Shown: positions 17,241 to 25,279 of the stretch, one piece after another
Position numbering within the stretch: the first letter of the stretch is position 1
Layout of the letters: each line of letters starts with the position of its first letter
Assembly: GCF_042660705.1 (NCBI RefSeq)
Contig: NZ_JBHSUQ010000001.1
From: Undibacterium_A arcticum
GTDB taxonomy: Bacteria; Pseudomonadota; Gammaproteobacteria; Burkholderiales; Burkholderiaceae_D
Length of the DNA: 64,000 nucleotides
Strand: one strand, 5' to 3'
Translations under genes and position numbers: made by a program
The notes under the pieces: model-generated
What the model was told of the DNA's origin: nothing
Databases searched by the model: none
The model's input: only the letters and a program-made list of their open reading frames with translations

Positions 17241-17545
17241 GATTACATGAAGATCGTTGCAGGCGGAGGCTTCTCGCCCCTTCCCCCTTGCAGGGGGAAG
17301 GTTGGGATGGGGGTAGGATGGTCGATCGGCAACATGCATCATTCATCGACCGCACTACCCCCACTTGCAGTGCGCATATCCGCTTGCAGGCGGATACCGC
17401 TATGCAGGCAGGAGGCATGCCTCCTGAATTCCCTGCTCCGCCCCTAACCCTCCCCCTGCAAGCATGTCCTGAGCTTGTCGAAGGAGGGGAGGGAACGCAA
17501 CCCGGCAGCACCAATGTTCATGCGATTCTTCGTGCGATTGCCCTG
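17241..17545. repeat. Long interspersed repeat (family B), copy 2
   Basis: Direct-orientation copy of the 14591-14863 element, nearly identical over most of its length. It carries an extra block of about 30 bases near 17461-17490 (CATGTCCTGAGCTTGTCGAA) inside the terminal inverted-repeat part. It ends 14 bases before the cobC stop. Confidence 0.85.
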
Positions 17546-17558
17546 ACTGCTCACCGCG

Positions 17559-18149
17559 TCACCACTCCAGCGTCAGGATCTCGCCATACGCGATCTGGTG
17601 CGGCGTGCGGGCGGCAGCGAGCGCGGCGGCTTTGAGCGCGTTGACGGCAATGCTCTGGTCCGACTGGCTGGTCGAACTGCGCACTGCGATCAGCGCAAGC
17701 AACAAGCGTATCGTGCCAGCGTGGCATACCACGATCGCGCCATCCGGCGCCGCCTGCGACAACTCGTCCAGAAACGAGGCGACCCGCGATGCGACCTGCA
17801 GCACGCTCTCGCCGCCGCCCGGCTGGTAGTCGGTCAAATCGCTGGCCCAGGCATCGATCTCGGCGCGTGCAATGTGCTGCCACGCGCGCATTTCCCAATG
17901 ACCGAAATCCATCTCCGCCAGCCGCGCATCGTACCTGACCGCCACCTGCAGCGATGTGGCCAGGCGCTCGGCCAGCATGGCGCAACGCCTCAGGGGACTG
18001 GAAAGCAATGGCAGGTCGGCAGGCAGGCGGGCCGCGAGCTCGTGCGCGGTGCGCGCGAGTTCTGCGGTCGCAACGGCGACATCGCTGCGACCGTAACAGA
18101 TTCCGTTCGCGATGTCCGGGCGTGGATGGCGGATCAGGAACAGACGCAT
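17559..18149 (-). CDS. cobC: Alpha-ribazole-5'-phosphate phosphatase CobC (histidine phosphatase family)
   Basis: A 196-residue histidine-phosphatase-superfamily protein. The catalytic RHP motif is in FLIRHPRPDIANGICYGRSD at the N-terminus, the second Arg in LLSSPLRRC, the Glu in MDFGHWEMRAW, and the second His in VCHAGTIRLLL. CobC removes the phosphate from alpha-ribazole phosphate (or adenosylcobalamin phosphate) in nucleotide-loop assembly. It is the last gene of the leftward cobT-cobS-cobC unit, 13 bases after cobS. The family is large, so the assignment rests on context plus the FGHWE motif. Confidence 0.88.
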   Translation of the reverse strand: MRLFLIRHPRPDIANGICYGRSDVAVATAELARTAHELAARLPADLPLLSSPLRRCAMLAERLATSLQVAVRYDARLAEMDFGHWEMRAWQHIARAEIDAWASDLTDYQPGGGESVLQVASRVASFLDELSQAAPDGAIVVCHAGTIRLLLALIAVRSSTSQSDQSIAVNALKAAALAAARTPHQIAYGEILTLEW

Positions 18150-18162
18150 GGTCGCAACCGGA

Positions 18163-18975
18163 TCAGCGCGTCAGATGACCGATGGCGGCCAGCGCACCCA
18201 GATAGAACGCCAGCTCCGAGAACTGCTGCACGGCGCCCAGGCAGTCGCCGGTATAGCCGCCGATGCAGCGTACGAAAACGCGCGCCAGCCATAGCGCCGC
18301 CAGCACGGCCAACGCGCTGCCCGATGCCAACATTCGCCAATCGATCGCGCCGCACAGCATCAGTGCGGCCATGACAACAACAGCGGAAAATAGCGCGATG
18401 CTGAATTCAACACCAGTCATGTGCTGCGCCAGCGGTTTGGCCTTGCCGTCGGCCTTGACATAGTCCAGCCGCCAGACCAGGCCAACTGCCAACAGACGCG
18501 ATAACGGATGCGCCGCCAGCAGCAGCGCAGCCACCCGCGTCGATGGAATCGCGGTTAGCGTCACGCACTTCAGCCCCAGCAGCAGCGCAATGCCGATCGC
18601 GCCATAGGCGCCGACCCGCGAATCCTGCATGATTTCCAACACCCGCGCCGGCGTCATGCCGCCGCCGAAGCCGTCGCAGACATCGGCAAAACCGTCTTCG
18701 TGAAATGCGCCGGTCAGGTAGATGCTGGCAATCGTGGACAACAGCACGGCCACCGCGGGCGGCCAGAATTGCAGCGCCAGCGTGTACACGGCCGCGGTGA
18801 TTGTGCCGACCACCAGTCCGACCGCCGGAAAATAGCGCGCCGCATGCTGCAGCCAGCCGGCATCGAAACCGACCCAGCGCGGGATCGGCAGGCGTGTAAA
18901 AAATTGCAGCGCGATGAAAAACAGCCGCAGCTGATGCAGGCCGCTTGTTATCAGACCGACTGGCGCTGGGTTCAT
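18163..18975 (-). CDS. cobS: Adenosylcobinamide-GDP ribazoletransferase CobS
   Basis: The inner-membrane cobalamin synthase that joins adenosyl-GDP-cobinamide to alpha-ribazole (phosphate). The 270-residue hydrophobic protein has FFTRLPIP near residue 26, the metal-binding FHEDGFADVCDGFGGG near residue 92, SRVGAYGAIGI, and the C-terminal GGYTGDCLGA. Several membrane helices are evident. It lies between cobT (19 bases upstream) and cobC in one unit. Confidence 0.94.
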   Translation of the reverse strand: MNPAPVGLITSGLHQLRLFFIALQFFTRLPIPRWVGFDAGWLQHAARYFPAVGLVVGTITAAVYTLALQFWPPAVAVLLSTIASIYLTGAFHEDGFADVCDGFGGGMTPARVLEIMQDSRVGAYGAIGIALLLGLKCVTLTAIPSTRVAALLLAAHPLSRLLAVGLVWRLDYVKADGKAKPLAQHMTGVEFSIALFSAVVVMAALMLCGAIDWRMLASGSALAVLAALWLARVFVRCIGGYTGDCLGAVQQFSELAFYLGALAAIGHLTR

Positions 18976-18994
18976 GGCGACGATTCGCGTTGGG

Positions 18995-20037
18995 TCAGTT
19001 CTTTTCGCTGACCTGTGCCGACTCGAAAGTCGCCATCTGGCTCAGGAAGTTGACTGCAGCATGCAATAGCGGCAGCGCCAGCGCGCAGCCGGTGCCCTCG
19101 CCCAGCCGCAAGCCCAGTTGCAGCAAAGGCTTGGCATCGAGCGCGGCCAGCATCTGGCGGTGCCCTTGCTCGTTCGAGCAGTGCGAAAACACGCAGTAAT
19201 CGAGGATCGCCGGTTGCAGGCGCGCCGCCACCAGCAGCGCGCTGGTGACGATAAAACCGTCGATCAGCAACACCATGCGGCGCTCGGCCGCGGCCAGCAT
19301 CGCGCCGACCATCATCGCGATCTCGTAGCCGCCGAAGGTGGCCAGCACATCCAGCGGCGACGCTGCATTGGCGTGGTGCGCGACCGCGCGCTCGATCACC
19401 GCCTGCTTGTGCATTACGCCGGCCGCGTCCAGTCCGGTGCCGGCGCCGACGCAGCTCGCTACCGGAATGCCGGTCAGCTGGTGCATGATGGCGGCGGCGG
19501 ATGTCGTATTGCCGATGCCCATTTCACCGAAGCCGAGCACGTTGCCAGCCGTCGCGCGCGCCAAGGCGATGCCGTGCTCCAGCGCAGTCCCGCATTGCTC
19601 CGCACTCATCGCCGGCTGCTGCGCAAAATTGTGCGTGCCGGGGCCGATCTTGCAGTCGATCAGACCGTCGCGCACGCCAAAATCGTGATTGACGCCGGCA
19701 TCGACGATCTGCAGCGCCATGCCGTTCTGGCGCGCAAACACATTGATCGCCGCGCCCTGCGCCAGAAAATTCTCGACCATCTGCCAGGTCACGCTCTGCG
19801 GATAGGCCGACACGTTTCGGCGACGATGCCATGGTCGCCAGCGAACACGATCAGCGCCGGCGCGTGCAATTGCGGCTGCACGGTCTGCTGAATCAGACCG
19901 AGTCTTGCGGCCAGCGACTCCAGTTCGCCGAGACTGCCCAGCGGCTTGGTCTTGTTGTTGATCGCGGCGTACAGCTTGGCGGCCAAATCGGGATTGGCTA
20001 TAGAGGCGATCTGCGGGAGTGGCATGGTCGTGTGCAT
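18995..20037 (-). CDS. cobT: Nicotinate-nucleotide-dimethylbenzimidazole phosphoribosyltransferase CobT, with one frame break
   Basis: CobT activates dimethylbenzimidazole to alpha-ribazole phosphate. The first part (20037 to about 19815) has NNKTKPLGSLGELE and the conserved FAGDHGIVAE. Right after this one base is missing (GAAAC-GTG), and the next frame continues with VSAYPQSVTWQMV, FGEMGIGNTTSAAA and the C-terminal RLGEGTGCALALPLL with the catalytic Glu region. The repaired length is about 347 residues, as expected. The start is either ATG 20037 or ATG 20025; neither has a clear ribosome binding site. It is the first gene of cobT-cobS-cobC. The break is probably a sequencing indel. Confidence 0.9.
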
Positions 20038-20124
20038 GGCTGCTTGGCGAACAGGGAAAGGTTTACTTGAACCGGAGCTGGATTATCGCCGGCAACCAAT
20101 ACAAACGGCAAATACGCGACCAAC

Positions 20125-20159
20125 AAAAAAGCCCCGCAACTCGCGTTGCGGGGCTTTTT
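20125..20159. terminator. Strong rho-independent terminator after tRNA-Ser
   Basis: A perfect 10-bp stem GCCCCGCAAC / GTTGCGGGGC (20131-20140 and 20145-20154) with a four-base loop, flanked by six A on the left and five T on the right, so it can work in both directions. On the minus strand it lies 25 bases beyond the tRNA 3' end, and it separates the tRNA from cobT. Confidence 0.92.
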
Positions 20160-20182
20160 CATATCGGCCAAGGCCGAACTTA

Positions 20183-20273
<91 letters not shown>

Positions 20274-20372
20274 TGATTCGGTCGACTTGCGGCATGGTTC
20301 TGCCGCAAAGCGTGAAATTATAGCAGAGTAAATTCCGATGTGGAACCTCTATTTGTTTCCCGCGTCACGGCA

Positions 20373-21662
20373 TTAGGCCACCAGGCGCGCCAGCCCACCC
20401 ATATATGGCTGCAGCACCGCCGGAATCTCGACGCTGCCATCGGCCTGCTGGTAATTTTCCAACACCGCGACCAGCGTGCGCCCCACCGCCAGGCCCGAGC
20501 CATTGAGCGTGTGCAGCAGTTCCGGCTTGCCTTGCGCATTGCGGAAACGGGCCTGCATGCGGCGCGCCTGGAACGCCTCCATGTTCGAGATCGACGAGAT
20601 TTCGCGATAGGTATTCTGCGCCGGCAGCCACACTTCCAGATCGTAGGTCTTGGCCGCGCCAAAACCCATGTCGCCGGTACACAAGCTCAGCACGCGATAC
20701 GGCAGGCCGAGTTTTTGCAGGATCACCTCGGCATGGCCGACCATCTGCTCCAGCGCTGCGTACGACTGTTCAGGATGAACGATCTGCACCATTTCCACCT
20801 TGTCGAACTGGTGCTGGCGAATCATGCCGCGCGTGTCGCGGCCATAGCTGCCGGCTTCCGAACGGAAGCACGGCGTGTGCGCGGTCAGCTTGATCGGCAG
20901 CGCGTCGAGCGCGACGATCTGATCGCGCACGGTATTGGTCAGCGTTACTTCCGACGTCGGGATCAGATAAAAGGTCTCGCCCTCGCCTTCGGTGCCGCCT
21001 TTTCTCACCGAGAACAGATCGGCCTCGAACTTCGGCAACTGGCCGGTGCCGCGCATCGAGTCGGCATTGACCATGTACGGCGTATAGCACTCGGTATAAG
21101 CATGCTCGTCGGTGTGCGTGTCCAGCATGAACTGCGCCAATGCACGATGCAGGCGCGCGATGCCGCCTTTCATCAGCGAGAAGCGCGATCCGGTCAGCTT
21201 GGCCGCCATGTCGAAATCGAGCCCGAGCGCGGCGCCAACATCGACGTGGTCCTTGACCGCGAAATCGAAGCTGCGCGGCGTGCCGACCGTGCGCACCTCG
21301 ACATTGGCCGCTTCATTCACGCCGACCGGCGCCGATTCATGCGGCAGATTCGGAATCGCAAGCATGAAGTCGCTGATCCTTGTCTGCAGCGCGGCCAATG
21401 CGTGCTCGTCCGCCTTCAACTCGTCGCCCAGCCCAGCCACCTCGACCATCACCGCGCTGGTGTCCTCGCCCTTGCCCTTGAGCATGCCGATCTGCTTGGA
21501 CAACGCATTGCGCTTGCCCTGCAGCTCTTCGGTACGGGTCTGGATCTGCTTGCGTTCGGCTTCGAGCGCGTTGAAGGTCGCCACATCGAGCTGGAACTGG
21601 CGCGTCGCGAGGCGGGCGGCGACGCTGTCGATGTCTTTGCGGAGGAGTTGGATGTCGATCAT
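20373..21662 (-). CDS. serS: Seryl-tRNA synthetase
   Basis: A cytoplasmic class II aminoacyl-tRNA synthetase charging tRNA-Ser. The N-terminal coiled-coil arm (about residues 1-105, rich in Glu, Lys and Gln) is followed by the catalytic core: TPYMVN (motif 1 region), FRSEAGSYGRDTRGMIRQHQ (motif 2) and NGSGLAVGRTLVAVLENYQ (motif 3). The 429-residue length and the start MIDIQLLRKD (ATG at 21662) are standard. It is intact, unlike several neighbours. A tRNA-Ser gene lies just downstream. Confidence 0.97.
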   Translation of the reverse strand: MIDIQLLRKDIDSVAARLATRQFQLDVATFNALEAERKQIQTRTEELQGKRNALSKQIGMLKGKGEDTSAVMVEVAGLGDELKADEHALAALQTRISDFMLAIPNLPHESAPVGVNEAANVEVRTVGTPRSFDFAVKDHVDVGAALGLDFDMAAKLTGSRFSLMKGGIARLHRALAQFMLDTHTDEHAYTECYTPYMVNADSMRGTGQLPKFEADLFSVRKGGTEGEGETFYLIPTSEVTLTNTVRDQIVALDALPIKLTAHTPCFRSEAGSYGRDTRGMIRQHQFDKVEMVQIVHPEQSYAALEQMVGHAEVILQKLGLPYRVLSLCTGDMGFGAAKTYDLEVWLPAQNTYREISSISNMEAFQARRMQARFRNAQGKPELLHTLNGSGLAVGRTLVAVLENYQQADGSVEIPAVLQPYMGGLARLVA

Positions 21663-21877
21663 GGGGTTATATGTTGGAGATGGGGTTATCTGGTCGCGTA
21701 TTGTATCAAGGGCGGACGCGCGGCAATAAGTACGCCCGGTTATTGCATGTGATCGGTCATGCTGTGCGCCGCCACTCACATAATGAATGCACCCTCATCT
21801 GTGAGCCCGGTGGGTTCCTGCGCTTATACCGAATATTTATCCGATATAAAGCTCAAACGGTATATCCGTCAATGCGG

Positions 21878-21934
21878 TAGGATGGGTGAAACCCATCGCC
21901 TTTCCCGATTAAAGATGGGTTGCACCCATCCTAC
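21878..21934. repeat. REP-type inverted pair beside the RAYT gene
   Basis: Two facing copies of the palindromic unit GTAGGATGGGTGCAACCCAT (first copy with GAAA in place of GCAA) at 21878-21898 and 21914-21934. The pair ends 3 bases from the stop codon of the REP-associated transposase gene. The same unit occurs at 22484, 25212 and 29167. Confidence 0.9.
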
Positions 21935-21936
21935 GA

Positions 21937-22461
21937 TCAATCATCTCCGTCGATACTTGCATCCGTTCCGCCCCAATCGGGCAGATAGACTCCGCGCTCT
22001 ACATACGCATGAAATGTGGAATGCGGCCAATCGACTACCCTGCCCGCATGACCATGTTTGACCGGATTGAAGTGAATGTAGTCGCAATGCACTTGCATAT
22101 CGTGCTCGTCGCGCAGGGTGTGCTCCCAGAAGCGGCGTTGCCAGATGCCGCGTTCGCCTTTTTGTGCTCGGCTTTGCGATAGATCTTCGTCTTTCGGCAA
22201 GGCCCGCGAAAACGCGCTTTTGATTCTGCGCCAGCGGTTCGAGTAGTCGCAATCGCCCTCCGGCAAACGCCAGATCGCGTGCAGATGATCGGGCAGAATG
22301 ACCAGGGCGAGCACCGAAAACGGATGTTGTTGCTTTTCGACGTGAATGGCCTGTTTCAAGGTGTCGGCGTGTCTTACCAACAGATCGCTCTGTCGGTCGG
22401 CGATGGCAAGTGTGAAGAAATAACTGCCGCCGGGGACGAGATTGCGCCGATATGAGGTCAT
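21937..22461 (-). CDS. rayT: REP-associated tyrosine transposase (RAYT)
   Basis: A 174-residue protein of the Y1/TnpA_REP transposase family, single-strand DNA transposases linked to bacterial REP sequences. It shows the start YRRNLVPGGSYFFTLAIADR, the HUH-type metal motif in VILPDHLHAIWRLPEGD, the WQRRFWEHTLRDEHD block, and CDYIHFNPVKHG containing the catalytic Tyr. REP units of one type lie directly on both sides (21878-21934 and 22484-22504), the arrangement expected of a RAYT with its own REPs. The frame is intact, so it may still be active. It interrupts the spacing between serS and rarA without damaging either. Confidence 0.93.
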   Translation of the reverse strand: MTSYRRNLVPGGSYFFTLAIADRQSDLLVRHADTLKQAIHVEKQQHPFSVLALVILPDHLHAIWRLPEGDCDYSNRWRRIKSAFSRALPKDEDLSQSRAQKGERGIWQRRFWEHTLRDEHDMQVHCDYIHFNPVKHGHAGRVVDWPHSTFHAYVERGVYLPDWGGTDASIDGDD

Positions 22462-22483
22462 ATTTTGTTTGATGACGGTGGAT

Positions 22484-22504
22484 GATGGGTTGCACCCATC
22501 CTAC
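22484..22504. repeat. Single REP unit upstream of the RAYT gene
   Basis: One copy of the unit, in the orientation GATGGGTTGCACCCATCC followed by TAC, 23 bases upstream of the RAYT start and 34 bases from the rarA stop. Confidence 0.88.
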
Positions 22505-22537
22505 GTGTCTGTCTTCAATCGTCTCAATCTGGAAAAT

Positions 22538-23822
22538 TCATTTCAACGCGTCCTCATCCAGCGCCCGCAAATGCGCCAGCTTCTCCGCAATCCTGATCTC
22601 CAGCCCGCGTGGCACCGGTTGGTACCAATGCTGATCCGGCAGTCCGTCCGGCAAATAGGTTTCGCCGGCCGCGTAGGCTTCCGGTTCGTCGTGCGCGTAG
22701 CGGTACAGCTTGCCGTAGCCGAGCTCCTTCATCAGCTTGGTCGGCGCGTTGCGCAGATGCTCCGGCACCGGGCGCGATTTGTCCTTGGCGACGAAGGCGC
22801 GCACGGCGTTGTAGGCGTTGTAGACGGCGTTCGATTTGGCGGCGCAGGCCAGGTAGACGACCGCTTCGGCCAGCGCCAGTTCGCCTTCCGGCGAGCCGAG
22901 ACGTTCGTAGACTTCGGTCGCGTCGAGCGCAAGGCGCAGCGCGCGCGGGTCGGCCAGGCCGATGTCTTCGCTGGCCATGCGGATGATGCGGCGCGCCAGA
23001 TAGCGCGGGTCGGCGCCGCCGTCCAGCATGCGCACCAGCCAGTACAGCGCGGCATCGGGGTTGGAGCCGCGCACCGACTTGTGCAGCGCCGAGATCTGGT
23101 CGTAGAAGGTGTCGCCGCCCTTGTCGAAGCGACGCAGCGCGTCGCCCAGGCATTCGGTCAGCAGCGCAGCATCGACTTCAGTCTGCGCTTTGGCGGCAGC
23201 GGCGCGGGCGACGATTTCCAGATTATTGAGCAGCTTGCGGCCGTCGCCGTCCGCGCTGGCGATCACGGTGGCCTGTGCCTCGAGCGTAAAGCGCAGGCCG
23301 TCCAGTGCAGTGGTGCAGGCGCGCTCCAACAATTGCCCGAGATCGTCCTCGGTCAGCGATTTCAGTACATACACCGCCGCGCGCGACAGCAGCGCGCCAT
23401 TGACTTCGAACGACGGGTTCTCGGTGGTGGCGCCGATGAAGGTGAACAGGCCGCTCTCGACATGCGGCAGAAACGCGTCCTGCTGGCTCTTGTTGAAACG
23501 GTGCACTTCATCGACGAACAGGATGGTGCGGCGGCCCGAATTGGCGCGGATCACTTGCGCCCGTTCGACCGCCTCGCGGATGTCCTTGACGCCGGACAGC
23601 ACGGCCGAGAGCGCAATGAATTCGGCGTTGAAACTGTCGGCCATCAGGCGCGCCAGCGTGGTCTTGCCGACGCCGGGCGGGCCCCACAGAATCATCGAAT
23701 GCGGCTGGCCAGACTCGAACGCGACGCGCAGCGGTTTGCCGGGGCCGAGCAGATGCTGCTGGCCGATCACATCGTCAAAGGTTTGCGGGCGCAGGCGTTC
23801 GGCTAGGGGGGGTGGAGGTCAT
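22538..23822 (-). CDS. rarA: Replication-associated recombination protein RarA (MgsA), frame break in its 5' end
   Basis: An AAA+ ATPase related to clamp loaders that acts at stalled replication forks. It has Walker A LWGPPGVGKTTLARL, Walker B TILFVDEVHRFNKSQQDAF, SRAAVYVLKSL (sensor region) and the C-terminal MgsA domain (RRIIRMASEDIGLADPRAL, YNAYNAVRAF). The long frame begins inside the protein at VIGQQHLLGPG; upstream codons give LAERLRPQTFDD, but a run of seven G (23806-23812 on the plus strand) puts the likely ATG at 23822 (MTST) out of frame. Six or nine bases would restore it. This is a homopolymer, so a sequencing indel is the simplest reading. The repaired length is about 427 residues. 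Confidence 0.9.
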
Positions 23823-24052
23823 TGTGTGGGCGAGATGGCGGCGGCCTTCTGGCTGCCGTTAAAGAATGCGTTGAATTGGTTGATCCGATTTCTCGGATTT
23901 TCGGCGATATTGTGACCGATTTTTCATGAAATCATGCCAGGATATACTGGCAGGCGTATTTTTTAAGGGCCAATGATTCCTTAGGGTATAAGGACATTTT
24001 TAGACATACTCCCGGAAAATTCACCTCACAAGACTACATACACGCCATTTAG

Positions 24053-24179
24053 CGTCGTCCCAGCGAACGCTGGGACCCAGTGTCTTTCGTCGCATCCATT
24101 GGTCATTTATTCCACGCGACAAAAGTCTCCTCGGTGCACAATGTACGCCGCCGGATCCCAGCGTTCGCTGGGATGACGG
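24053..24179. repeat. Inverted pair of CCCAGCG palindromes
   Basis: CGTCGTCCCAGCGAACGCTGGGA (read at 24053-24075, shown here in parts CGTCGTCCC and AGCGAACGCTGGGA) and a facing TCCCAGCGTTCGCTGGGA with ATGACGG at 24156-24179. Each unit is itself palindromic. The same unit occurs in the tandem element at 7.8 kb. It lies in the rarA-lolA gap. Confidence 0.8.
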
Positions 24180-24230
24180 TATTTTCAGGTATTGGGGGCA
24201 GATGAAAGGCTGTTGAATGGCTACCTTGTT

Positions 24231-24352
24231 ATCGAACGCACTACCCCCTCCTTCCAGGAGTATCCGCTTGCACGCGGATACCGCTACGCAGGCAGGAGGC
24301 ATGCCTCCTGAATTCCCTGCTCCGCCCCTAACTCCCTGCAAGGGGGAGGGAA
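24231..24352. repeat. Long interspersed repeat (family B), partial copy 3
   Basis: About 120 bases matching the right half of the family B element: ATCGAACGCACTACCCCC, the palindrome TATCCGCTTGCACGCGGATA, CAGGCAGGAGGCATGCCTCC and CTGCAAGGGGGAGGG. The left half is absent. Together with the pair at 24053-24179 it fills the rarA-lolA gap (23823-24417), in which no gene is seen. Confidence 0.8.
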
Positions 24353-24417
24353 CCGGCCGCGGCATACTCAACCGTTGCGAAGTTTGACCGTAATCGGGCT
24401 GCGATGTGCCCACCGCG

Positions 24418-25125
24418 TCATTGCCGGAAAACATCGGCGCCCTTCGGCACCACGAACTTGAACTGGTCGGCGCTGACCGTCGGATTTTTTTCAAACTTAC
24501 TGAAGGTGAGGACCGACACCTGGCCGAACGAGTCGCGCAGCTCCATCGCTTGCGGTACGCCGTTGCGCAGGCCGATGCCGATCTGTTCGAAGTTGGAATC
24601 CTTGGATTTGGGGGTGGCTTCCATCCATTCGAGGCCATCCTTGACCGCGCCCTCCTTCAGCGTGAAATTCTTTTCCAGGTCGTTGCTGCCGAACAGGATC
24701 GCGGCCGGTGACGAGCCGAGCGCGTTGCCGAGTTTCCTGGTGGTGACCTGATTCAGGTCCTTGTCGTAGATGTAGAGCTGATCGCCGTCGGCCTGCAGCA
24801 ATTGCTCGTAAGGCTTCTGGTAGGTCCAGATGAATTTGCCGGGACGCGCGAACAGGAAGGTGCCGCTCGCTGATTTTGAAATCTTGGCGCTGCCGTCCAT
24901 CATCTTGACCTGGCGCTGGGTGAATTCGCCCTTGGCGGACTTAGTGGTGGCGACGAAGGTCTTGAATTGGTCTAGGGCTGACGCGCTGGCGACGGCAGGT
25001 AGCGCGATGGCGGCGGCTAATAAGAGTTTGCCGAACGACACTGGGTTCCAGCGTGGCCGCAGGCCGGCTTGCCCTGAGCTTGACGAAGGGCTGGAACGAC
25101 GGGATTGAGTACCGATGGGTTTCAA
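24418..25125 (-). CDS. lolA: Outer-membrane lipoprotein carrier protein LolA, REP-like insert in its leader
   Basis: The periplasmic chaperone that carries lipoproteins from LolCDE to LolB. The mature part is clear: LDQFKTFVATTKSAKGEFTQ, GTFLFARPGKFIWTYQKPYE, DGDQLYIYDKDLNQVT and a C-terminal DQFKFVVPKGADVF. The signal core is KLLLAAAIALPAVASASA. In front of it the frame passes through a palindromic repeat (25034-25103), which adds a Ser/Arg/Gly-rich stretch of about 23 residues; the nearest start candidates are a TTG at 25125 (MKPIGTQ) before the repeat. So either the leader is unusually long (n-region of about 32 residues) or a non-standard start close to the signal core is used. About 235 residues from TTG 25125. 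Confidence 0.88.
   Translation of the reverse strand: MKPIGTQSRRSSPSSSSGQAGLRPRWNPVSFGKLLLAAAIALPAVASASALDQFKTFVATTKSAKGEFTQRQVKMMDGSAKISKSASGTFLFARPGKFIWTYQKPYEQLLQADGDQLYIYDKDLNQVTTRKLGNALGSSPAAILFGSNDLEKNFTLKEGAVKDGLEWMEATPKSKDSNFEQIGIGLRNGVPQAMELRDSFGQVSVLTFSKFEKNPTVSADQFKFVVPKGADVFRQ
25034..25103. repeat. REP-like palindromic insert in the lolA leader
   Basis: A unit running from CGACACTGGGTTCCAGCGTG to GAAGGGCTGGAACGACGGG. Outer arms GTTCCAGC / GCTGGAAC are inverted, with a GGCCGCAGGCC-like inner part and GAGCTTGACGAAGG, a motif also found in copy 2 of repeat family B and at 7.53 kb. It is in frame with lolA. Confidence 0.75.
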
Positions 25126-25211
25126 TGATGAGTCACCGGTTTGCGTGGTACCGCTTACTATCTCAGCATGGTGATGACGGTCATTTTTGGCATTCGTTTT
25201 CCAATCTCTAT

Positions 25212-25268
25212 GTAGGATGGGTGCAACCCATCACCAACGTCCGCAATGATGGGTTGCACCCATCCTAC
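25212..25268. repeat. REP inverted pair between lolA and ftsK
   Basis: Facing copies of GTAGGATGGGTGCAACCCAT at 25212-25232 and 25248-25268, separated by 15 bases. It lies 11 bases beyond the ftsK stop codon. Confidence 0.92.
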
Positions 25269-25279
25269 GGCTCGATTTT

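Noticed and set aside
21937..22461. RAYT gene as a full insertion sequence with defined ends
   Set aside because: The flanking REP units are not IS-type terminal repeats and no target duplication is visible; it fits the REP/RAYT arrangement instead.
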